Positions 56,880 to 64,000 of a stretch of DNA of 64,000 bases are shown here, one piece after another. This stretch comes from Massariosphaeria phaeospora (lineage: Eukaryota > Ascomycota > Dothideomycetes > Pleosporales), in the NCBI GenBank assembly GCA_011032825.1, contig JAADJZ010000018.1:434001-498000 (forward strand), given 5' to 3'. Positions within the stretch are counted from its first letter, which is position 1; each line of letters begins with the position of its first letter. The notes beneath the pieces are model-generated. The model searched no databases and was not told where the DNA came from. It saw only the letters and a program-made list of their open reading frames with translations. Position numbers and translations under genes: made by a program.

Positions 56880-57879
56880 TCCTTGAAGGTTCCCAAAGGT
56901 GTTTACTTACGCGAGAGGCCGTTCAGCAGCCGAGCTCGCTTAGGATATCGAGTGAGCCAGAGGCTGCGCAATATAGGTAGATGTTCAACGATTAAGTGCT
57001 GGAGACGTTGGGCATCTAGGGATCTTGGCGGTGCCATCCTTGTACGGGTCCTCTTATATCGTAGTGACCACCTTGTCGCCATGCTTGTTCACCACGTGTC
57101 GACAGAGAAGCGGGTAGGTAGCCGTACGTCCGTCCTGTCAACTGGCACTCCGGGAACGGACAAGACCAGGGCACTTTGGGGGCAGATGCCAGTCTGCAGG
57201 GCTCGTACGTGCGGGTGGCAGCGGCGGCGGACTCGTCCAATGGGTATCGGTCCAACACACGTTGGCGACGTTCGTCCAGTGGATATCGATCTAGAACATG
57301 CTGGCGCCGGTTTTCTAGGTGCTGCGGCCTAAGTGAATCACCGTCGCCACGCTGCTCTTACTTCGCAGCCAATTGAGACTGCTCTTGTTTTCCATCAGTT
57401 CGACTGCCGCTCAGAGATCACTCCTACTTCACGACCAATTGACCGCCATCAGGAGACCGCTCTTGTGCTAGCAAACGGGCTGGCGGAATGTCACGCTCAC
57501 GTTCTTGCTGCTGCCCACGTTGTTCATGGAGGTGGATATATTGGTGCCCGCTCATGCTCGGCGGAGCAGTCAGACGATGCTGTTCGAGACGTGGCTGGGC
57601 GAGACAAGGGGACTGGGCGAGACGACGAGACTACCGTTCCCCCTCTTCAGACTCGTCCAAGCAGATAGGTGCCGTTCGCGAATCTAATTGCAATGGCCGC
57701 TTCCGCTTCACAGCCATATCCGCTGCCATATTGTTTGGGTGGAAGAGTGTATAGGAGGATGACTGTAGCAAGCCAGCTGTCGTGACGCAAGAGATTTGGG
57801 GACAGCAGCCGCTGCCTGTAATGCGCTCGTCATAGCTCGAACGGAGAAGGTATGGCGGCACCTCCCTGGCAGAATTCAT
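56880..57879 (-). pseudogene. decayed C2H2-type zinc-finger gene, copy B
   Basis: Same block order as copy A on the same strand: PPYLLRSSYDERITG, then PICLDESEEGER, an ENRRQHVLDRYPLDE helix segment duplicated once, the finger block WSCPFPECQLTGRTYGYL, and in another frame RHVVNKHGDKVVTT followed by TAA where copy A has LEEDPY. An intron-donor-like GTAAGTAAAC lies at about 56908-56899. The frameshift inside the finger and the stop mark it as non-functional unless spliced in an unusual way. Nucleotide identity to copy A is patchy, so the duplication is old. Confidence 0.55.
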
Positions 57880-57925
57880 TGCCGATATTATAGAGGACTT
57901 CGCGATCCTCTTGACAGCCTAGGAG

Positions 57926-57996
57926 GTTTCAGCACCAGGTAAATAGTCTACTTCTGTCTTTACAAAGTCCTATTGTATATAGTATACTAGGTATTG
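57926..57996 (+). repeat. dispersed ~75-bp repeat, copy 4
   Basis: GTTTCAGCACCAGG, CTTTACAAAGTCCTATTGTA, TATAGTATACTAGGTATTG in order. Confidence 0.65.
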
Positions 57997-58072
57997 TATA
58001 GGTATAGCTTGTAGGTGGGAGGATACCTAGGTAGGCTTACCTAGGTGCCGCATCGATCGGAAACGAATCATG

Positions 58073-58220
58073 ACAGCGGCGGTGGCGGTGGCGGTGGCGG
58101 TCGTTCGCAGGACATCGTGGACTGGGAAGTCGCGACTGCGCTTCGAAGGCACGGGGGACGGCGGTCGTCCGCAGGGCATCGTGAAATGGGAAGTCGGGCC
58201 TGCGCTCCAAAGGTTAGCAG
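58073..58220 (+). repeat. GGCGGT array and 62-bp tandem duplication
   Basis: A run of GGCGGT units (about 58078-58098) is followed by a segment starting GGCGGTCGTTCGCAGG that is repeated about 62 bp later as GGCGGTCGTCCGCAGG, with GGGAAGTCG and CTGCGCT shared downstream. Confidence 0.7.
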
Positions 58221-58402
58221 GCATCAAGAGATACGCTCTTAGACTTACTATACTAAGAGTGCAGGCTAGCCGGCATGGTGATGTCCACGATGAGGCTACT
58301 GGGAGAGGGGGAGGCGTTGCGTCCTCCATTAGCCGAGCGCTAGTCCAACAGAGTCTACCGTATTACCCAATTCTAATCGAAGAACCTCTTGATCGTGCAT
58401 AA

Positions 58403-58480
58403 GTTTTTAGCAACAAGGAAACAGATTCCCTCTGATTTTACAAAACCCTGGTGTATCCAGCATACTAAGTAATGTCTACG
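58403..58480 (+). repeat. dispersed ~75-bp repeat, copy 5
   Basis: GTTTTTAGCAACAAGG, TTTTACAAAACCCTGGTGTA, TCCAGCATACTAAGTAATG, TCTACG. The 3' end matches the fragment at 6521-6545 (ACTAGGTAATGTCTACG). Confidence 0.65.
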
Positions 58481-58600
58481 ATAGACCTCCCAGAGTCGTG
58501 AGGCTATAAATAGGAAGAAGGTCAGGAGGATCAGCCGAAGAAGCGGAGGACTGAAGGACATGACGACAGCACGGCGCCTGCTATAGCCGAGCCAGCTCAT

Positions 58601-59664
58601 ATGGAAGACGTCGCATGGGACATTCTGCCCCTTCTTCCGTTAGAGCAAAACCGAGCTGTGCTATGCCCAAATTCTCAGTATGGTTGTCTGCAATATTTTC
58701 CAACTTATTCGGCAGCGAACGCCCACGACGTTAACTACTGCGACTACCGACTCAAAGACGGTATTTTTTCGTGTCCATGGGGCGGCTGTGACCGGACTTT
58801 CTCAAGTCGGAAACTCTTGCATCATCACCACTCGGATCATCCTGGAGGCGAGTACCTCTGCCGGCGAGGATGTGGAAAGAGCTGGCCTAATGAGTACCTC
58901 CTGGTCAATCATGAAGATGGGTGTGTTGGGAAAGTCATCGGTTCGACAAGATTGCTAGTTGGCAGTGAATACCGGCAAGGTTTCTAGCGATGTGACCTCG
59001 GTCCACATACTGAAGACCCCCCTTCGACCATCCTTGTTGCGCGCGCCTCCTCTGGCAAGATACCTCGCGAATGGTACGGTGGTTGCGACACGGTTGATGA
59101 AGGGTTATCGACTTGGGCAAAGCCAAGGCTAGATGAGTATCGTCGTCTATACGGAGATTATAGACGGGCTGTTGTTCATGCAGGTCACTACGTAAGGACT
59201 GTGTCTACTCCGACTCCGATCAATATGGACGACATGGTGCCGCAAGGCGATGACAGCGGCGACCAGGTCTCAAGATCTCGGGCTTTTGCCTTCACCAATC
59301 GAATTACCAAGAATCTTACCGCATCAATTGACAAGCCAGTCATAGTCAGTATTGGCGCTGACGGCTTTTCCTGCAACACAACTCTATTTGAACCCTATAT
59401 CAAGCGCGTGTAGAGTTCAGTATCGCTATACGCTTCAATTTTCTTGACTATGAAGACGAGACTACAGTTCGTCTTAGTGAAGAGCTTATGACCAAAGAGG
59501 GGGTGTGGTGGAAGAAGTATGCGTCTCAAGACATTCTCCGCGCATTACAACCGCTATCGAATAGCTCTCAAGCTGTGACTGAGCTCGCTGCTTGGTGGAA
59601 TGAGATGCAGCGCCGCAAGGATTTTCTGAGCGTTAATCACCTGGTTAATGGTCGAACCAGTTGA
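58601..59664 (+). pseudogene. C2H2 zinc-finger gene interrupted by a stop and a frame change
   Basis: From ATG 58601 the frame gives 128 residues, with a first Cys/His block VLCPNSQYGCLQYFPTYSAA, a C2H2 finger FSCPWGGCDRTFSSRKLLHH...H and YLCRRGCGKSWPNEYLLVNH...C, then TAG at 58985. The same frame continues at once with protein-like sequence (RCDLGPHTEDPPSTILVARA through WYGGCDTVDEGLSTWAKPRL to TLFEPYIKR) to about 59410. A one-base shift then continues protein-like (EFSIAIRFNFLDYEDET, TELAAWWNEMQRRKDFL) to a TGA at 59662-59664. So one gene of about 350 codons has been broken twice. A small intron ending TTTCTAG at 58987 is a possible alternative but would remove the last zinc ligand. The first 128 residues alone could still be made. 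Confidence 0.5.
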
Positions 59665-60205
59665 GGGGAGATATTAGTGGAGCAAACCGGACCTTGTGAC
59701 TCGTGGGAGCAGCATTGAATTCACGGTCAAAATTCTTTCACGTATTTACTAGTGTCAGAACAAAAGTTGCTCGCCATTATAATTTGGTTTACTAATAGTG
59801 TCGCCTCGTGATATAGTGCTAGAGCATCTACGTGTCTCTCCGTCCCTAACATTCTGATCTAGAGCTACAGTATACATATTTGTACGAGCGCAAAGTCAGA
59901 TATCCCTTGTCTAAATCCTTACCTCGATACTCAGCTCTTATTATGGAACGCTCAACCGTATTAATCTCCTTCTATTGCCTAGACCGAGTTGAAGAGTAGT
60001 GCCGTCTGATGTTATCTTCGACACCTTAAGCGTGAACTTCCTATCAAAAGATAAAAACTAGACCTTGTCTTCCGCATACAAGAAGGCAGTAAGACAGAGC
60101 TCTACCTCACTTCTACGCCTGCGTCGGACCAGTGTTGCCATAGCACTAAAATTCTTTGGCGTGTTCACTTCTCGAGAAGCTCATTCTGAAGTACTTCGAA
60201 ACTGC
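59665..60205. other. A/T-richer gene-free stretch
   Basis: Nothing coding seen; ends at the Pol III terminator of the tRNA gene. Confidence 0.5.
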
Positions 60206-60212
60206 AAAAAAA
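60206..60212 (-). terminator. RNA polymerase III T-run terminator of the tRNA-Leu gene
   Basis: Seven consecutive T on the minus strand, beginning 12 nt after the 3' discriminator base of the tRNA. Confidence 0.8.
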
Positions 60213-60244
60213 CCGCTCTAGTAATGCATTCGGTGGGATTCGAA

Positions 60245-60296
60245 CTAGCTTATGTCAGCAACTCAATTCTATTGCAGGCAGGTGGAGTGCACGTAC
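60245..60296 (-). other. 52-bp GT-AG intron-like insertion inside the tRNA T-arm
   Basis: On the minus strand it starts GTACGTGCAC, has TTGCTGACATAAG (branch consensus GCTGAC) and ends GCTAG. Length, donor, branch and acceptor match the mRNA introns of neighbouring genes (45-65 bp). Deleting exactly these bases rejoins GTGGG to TTCGAAT. Confidence 0.85.
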
Positions 60297-60318
60297 CCCA
60301 CGAAGGTTGCCCTATGAG

Positions 60319-60345
60319 AACACCCAGCGAGGGAGTAAGCTTGCG
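60319..60345 (-). other. canonical anticodon-loop intron of tRNA-Leu(CAA)
   Basis: 27 nt between position 37 (G) and position 38 (C). This is where tRNA splicing endonuclease acts in eukaryotic nuclear tRNAs. The exact 3' border could be off by a base. Confidence 0.75.
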
Positions 60346-60382
60346 CTTGAGTCACACGCCATAACCACTCGGCCACGAATGC

Positions 60383-61279
60383 AGATTGCTGCTTGATTTA
60401 TAAAGATTTCCTGCTCTCAAAGTATATATCCATGTGCGCCCACTCACCTGCAAGCGGGGTTACGCGGGCGGGGCACGCATGACGCGGACGTGCACAAGAG
60501 CGGTCACAGGGGGGAAGAGCTAACGACTGTCCCACATCAATTCTCGGCCCTTAATTCTCACCTATCAAACGCTACGCATTTACAAATATTTATTGATTCT
60601 CACCTATCAGTCATCATCTATTAAAGAAAATTGGGAGCCCTCGCCTAGCGAAAGACATGCATCGGTGATCACTCATTCATTATCGCCCCTCAAAACTACG
60701 CATCGAAAACGCCCATCGACTCTTACCTCTTGCTTCTCGCCTGTTAAAAAACGGCCGTCAGTTAACACCTATCAATTCTCATCCAGCAATTCTCACTCTA
60801 TCAATTTGGCACCTATTACTCCGTACTTAACATCTATTACCTCTCGCCCCTCTATCATCACCTACCGAATAACACCCATCGATCAATGACCTGTCACCAG
60901 CCAGTCCTTCCCGTGCGATTCAATCCAGCGTCTACTGTCCGACAGGACGCACCTAGAACGGCTAGTCGGAGTGGAAAATACTGCAAGGCGGGAAGATTCG
61001 TCTAGGATCACTAATCTCGCCCGATATGACTCGCGACCACTCTTGATCCATATATCAGCTCTGCCTCCTCGCATCGAAGCCATCACCACTCATTCCCAAC
61101 TTGTAAGGGAATATCAACATCACAGCGAACGAGACGGAGAAACAAATGTGGTAGGTATTGTCATTAGTTTTTTAATGTGGTCTAAGACATCTGCTTCTCG
61201 TATATAGGAAGAGGAGTGTGCTAAGCACCATCGATGTCAAGAGAAAGCTTTTCTCCAGCCGGCCAGGCGCATAAAGAAT
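60383..61279. other. intergenic with degenerate CTATCA/CTCACC-type repeat
   Basis: About 60540-60890 is built of loosely repeated ATTCTCACCTATCA-like words (CACCTATCAA, TCTCACCTATCAG, ACACCTATCAATTCTCA), with TACTCCGTA inside (60817-60825). The 98-codon frame over it is a by-product of the repeat. TTTATAA at 60398-60404 (plus strand TTATAAA) is upstream of the tRNA. Confidence 0.5.
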
Positions 61280-63159
61280 CTAGATCGTGTACCTGAATCC
61301 CTTTTGATGGTCCTCCTGTATTCCGGATTAGTATTTCCGCGGCCCGTCGGGAAATTGGCATGAACACTCACATCACTCGTCTCAAGCTCGACTTCACCTC
61401 GGTCAGCTCGGCTGTTCTGCTGGTAGAATCCCAACGACAACAGAGCGACGACGATGAGCGTGAGCAGGCAGCACGCAATACAAGCGTATAGTCCAGGGTG
61501 ATAATTTGGGGCGTCTTGGGCTCGGAAGACTGTGCGCGAATCCCGATTAGCGGTCTTCAAGAAAAGTGCGACAGCGATAGAGTCACTTATCGCACAGCCG
61601 GACTGTACGTACCTAGTCCCCCAGCAATACCGCCGATTCCGCCAAAGCCGACTAGAGTTGCGCTGCAAAAAGCCCGCTTCCATTGACCACGGATGTTGTT
61701 CGCCTGGTACGCCATGGTTGCGGGTATGTTGCTATTGGAGCCAGCAGTCGTCAGGAAGACCCCAAAGTAGCGGACGGCCGGGCTCTTGTGGAAGCCCATG
61801 ATTGGAAGACCGATCAGGCAGAGGAGCATGTTGAAGCAGATGATTGAACCCCGCATGTGGTACTTGTCGCCGACCCATCCTGTCGCGTACATGACTATGG
61901 CGGCCAAAGCGAATGGCGGCGCGACTGGTCTAGTCAGTATATGAACACCCCCAAGATTATATCTACGCACCCAAGCACTGCGCAGCGCCAACGGAGAAAT
62001 GCATGTTCTTGGTCAGGATAATGGGCAGGAAATACGCCAAAGCATATGTCACGGTCGTCGTGTTGAAGAAAATCTGCATGTGTAAGTGCGGTACGAAGAT
62101 TTGCCGTTTAGCAACTTTACCAGTGCATAACCCCAGATCTTTATATCCCTCCCAGCACGGAAGAACTTTGCGGCAGAGAATGGTTCCGGATTGGCGTCAC
62201 CACGATCTTTCTGCACGCGATCGATGATGAACTTGCCCTCCCGCTCGTTCAAAAAATTCCAGGACATATGAGCCTATTAGCTGCGTTAGCAAGAAGATAA
62301 TACAGAAGGAATTCTAAACAAATTAGTACTTTATCAGGAAAGTCCACGAGAAACCAGTATCCAGCGACGCCCAGAACCATTGTCAGCACTCCTTCAATGA
62401 TGAAGATCCACCTCCAGCCTGCTTTTCCTTGGAGGCCATGCATTTGCATGAGCTGTGACCTGTCAGTTCAGTTCAATGTCAGCAATCGGCGACATACCCC
62501 ATACGCCAGGATACCAGCGCAACCCGAAGCCAGACTTCCGAGGACGTAGAAAACGGAGTATCGCTTTCCAACTTCGAATCGAGTATACCAGGTGCTGAGA
62601 AGATAGACGCAGCTAGGGAAAAAGCCCGCTTCCAAGACGCCGAGGATCACCCTCAGCCCAGCGAGGGCCTGCCAGCTCTTGACGAAGCCCATGCCGAGCA
62701 TAACAGCACCCCAGGCCGTGGTGATTGCAGCGAGATGGATGCGCGGGCCGATCTTGCGAACAATGACAGTCGATGGAGGCTGGAAGACAATATAGGTGGT
62801 GAAGAAGACGAGCGTTACCACGGAGTAGCGCGAAACAGAGCCGTAGAGAGAATCCAGTTTCAATTCCAGTGTCATTCTAGGCGAAGTCAGCAAGAAGTGA
62901 GTCGTAGTCGATAGCGTCATATCTACCCCGCGATGGCTGCCGATGAGAGATTCGTGCGGTCCATCAAGCTGATGCAGTACAGGACGCCGACAGTCACGAC
63001 CAGGCGCCGATCGACGCGGCGGAGGATTTTCTTCTGCTCATCGGGAGTGAACCATGTGTCTGACTCGTACTGGGCGGAATCGTCCCTGGATGGAATATCG
63101 TTGACCAGGTTTAGGACTTGCTTCTCATGGTCGGCCTCGTAGGCGCGCGGCTCGGCCAT
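61280..63159 (-). CDS. MFS permease of the Dal5 / anion:cation symporter family
   Basis: Eight exons: 62927-63159, 62498-62876, 62330-62452, 62121-62273, 61971-62073, 61613-61924, 61372-61529 and 61280-61315; introns 45-83 bp; 498 residues, normal for the family. The start MAEPRAYEADHE is preferred; the upstream in-frame extension is low-complexity. Family hallmarks: RRVDRRLVVTVGVLYCISLM and DRTNLSSAAIAGM in TM1, RYSVVTLVFFTTYIVFQPPS (TM2), GLRVILGVLEAGFFPSCVYL, GLQGKAGWRWIFIIEGVLT at the middle loop, QCLVAPPFALAAIVMYATGW, LVFRAQDAPNYHPGLYACIA and the C-terminal KGFRYTI, which appears only when 61316-61371 is removed. Relatives carry allantoate, nicotinate, pantothenate, vitamin or small organic anions; the substrate is not predictable. 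Plasma membrane, about 12 TM. Confidence 0.93.
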
Positions 63160-64000
63160 GGCTGGACCAGACGTGGAGGGTGCGAGGAGGAGGGAGGGAC
63201 AGGTGTGAAGGAGTGGCAGGTGTGACGGAGTGGCAGGCGTGGAGAAGAGAAAGAGCGATGGAGGCGCAGGTGAAGGTGAATGTATAGGCAGAGATGGAAG
63301 GAGCACGGACCCAACAGCAATTACAAGATCACGGGCCTGGAGTAACGAGTAGGTACCCAGTTTCGAGATTCAGCTATTCGTCCGAGCTGGCGGCGCGCCT
63401 GGTGTTATAGGGGCCCCTCGCCCTTGCCATTGCCACCGTTACCCTGGCTCTTCCCTCGCAGGCTGTCCCACACACACCATGCCAAGCAGCCATGGCATCC
63501 GGCCCAGGTGGTGAGAGACGATTGTAGCGCGGCCAGCTTCGTCGGCCAGCCAGGGGCCAGCCAGCAGCACCCCAACGACCAACAACACAACAGGTAAGGC
63601 GTGCCCAGCACGTCGCAGAGCATCGGTGGCGTTGCGGCGAACAGCTGCACCAGCGGACACCGCCCGGGGTCGTGCGCTTCGCGAGATGCGGGGTTGGCGC
63701 TCATACTAGTACGCCCCTGCCGTGCTTCTTCGGTGAAGCCGTGCGACAGCCTTTTGTGACCGTTTGTCCTTTCGAGCTACCCTCTCGCCCTCTGTACGTG
63801 TCCTCCCCTCTATACGTCTCCTCCAACGCTCATCGCCTGCCACTGTCACGCCTGTCACGCTTCCGACACAGTGGGAGCCATCTCGCACCACACGGCATTG
63901 GAAAGGCCCGCAACCCTCGTCACCCCACTCGCCGAGTGTCCAGTCTTGGCGTGTACTGCCCCTCCCCTCCCGGCTTGTCCCCGCCTGTCGTTTCGTCCGG
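63160..64000. other. upstream region of the MFS permease gene
   Basis: Promoter and 5' leader of the permease, then GC-rich DNA to the right edge. Frames at 63405-63891 (minus) overlap and look random. No gene accepted. Confidence 0.5.

Larger units (their letters stand above)
60225..60382 (-). tRNA. tRNA-Leu(CAA) with an anticodon-loop intron and a spliceosomal-like insertion in the T-arm
   Basis: On the minus strand: acceptor GCATTCG pairs with CGAATGC (60232-60226) and A follows as discriminator. D-arm GCCGAGTGGTTATGGC contains a good A box (TGGCCGAGTGG). Anticodon stem TGTGA pairs with TCATA (one G-U), with loop CTCAAG; anticodon CAA is at 60349-60347. A 27-nt intron (60345-60319) sits one base after the anticodon, as in nuclear tRNA-Leu(CAA). 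A long variable arm (GGGCAACCTTC) identifies a type II tRNA. The 5' T-stem GTGGG (60301-60297) is separated from TTCGAATCCCAC by 52 bp (60296-60245) with mRNA-intron signals. Without both insertions the RNA is 79 nt and folds as a cloverleaf with a perfect T-stem. The B box survives nearly intact because the insertion ends in AG (AGTTCGAATCC). A T7 terminator downstream and TTTATAA 16-22 bp upstream suggest a live gene. Confidence 0.85.

Noticed and set aside
60065..60364. 99-codon plus-strand frame over the tRNA locus
   Set aside because: It is antisense to a complete tRNA structure and has no protein features.
60593..60889. 98-codon frame rich in Ser/Thr/Pro/Ile
   Set aside because: It is the translation of the degenerate CTATCA-type repeat rather than a gene.
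63160..63306. In-frame N-terminal extension of the MFS permease
   Set aside because: Pro/Ser/Leu low complexity; Dal5-family proteins begin with an acidic polar segment as at 63159.
1..64000. CRISPR arrays, rRNA genes, viral or intact transposase genes, telomeric repeats
   Set aside because: Looked for and not seen: no regularly spaced repeats, no rRNA signatures, no integrase, reverse-transcriptase or transposase motifs, and no TTAGGG arrays.

Overview
The window is nuclear DNA from a filamentous ascomycete (Pezizomycotina; a Dothideomycete-like fungus would fit, but I cannot name a species). The evidence is the many GT-AG introns of about 45-65 bp with CTAAC/CTGAC branch sites, Zn2Cys6 and homeodomain/C2H2 regulators, a LaeA-like methyltransferase, a Dal5-type permease and a fungal L-rhamnonate dehydratase. 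Gene models below were built by hand: every exon junction given was checked for GT-AG borders and for reading-frame phase.

Layout. 1-10.5 kb carries three transcription-factor genes on the minus strand: a homeodomain-like/C2H2 factor cut by the left edge, a C2H2 factor and a Zn2Cys6 factor. The Zn2Cys6 gene is divergent from a plus-strand L-rhamnonate dehydratase gene (11-12.5 kb). Then follow housekeeping genes on the plus strand: UDP-GlcNAc pyrophosphorylase, a Gis2/CNBP-type seven-knuckle protein, the meiotic recombinase Dmc1 and a PPxY-containing protein of unknown function (to 23 kb). 23.4-30.2 kb has minus-strand genes for an F-box protein with a perfect 6 x 18 bp coding minisatellite, an arrestin-like adaptor and a GPI-anchored secreted protein. 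31-40.5 kb has plus-strand genes for a mitochondrial acyl-CoA dehydrogenase, a 1514-residue coiled-coil protein and a bHLH factor. A LaeA-like methyltransferase of eight exons lies at 45.1-46.5 kb.

40.5-45 kb and 46.5-61 kb are gene-poor. The second stretch begins with a GC-rich block, then holds decayed, tandemly duplicated zinc-finger gene copies (53.9-59.7 kb), copies of a short dispersed repeat, and one tRNA gene. An eight-exon Dal5-family MFS permease closes the window (61.3-63.2 kb, minus).

The most unusual object is the minus-strand tRNA-Leu(CAA) gene at 60225-60382. Besides an ordinary 27-nt anticodon-loop intron it carries a 52-bp insertion between the 5' T-stem and the T-loop. The insertion begins GTACGT, contains a GCTGAC branch-site match and ends CTAG, exactly like this genome's mRNA introns. 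Removing it restores a perfect T-arm. Other notable items are a roughly 75-bp dispersed repeat (five copies plus a fragment), a 9-mer TACTCCGTA strongly over-represented between genes, and decay of the zinc-finger cluster that partly resembles repeat-induced point mutation.
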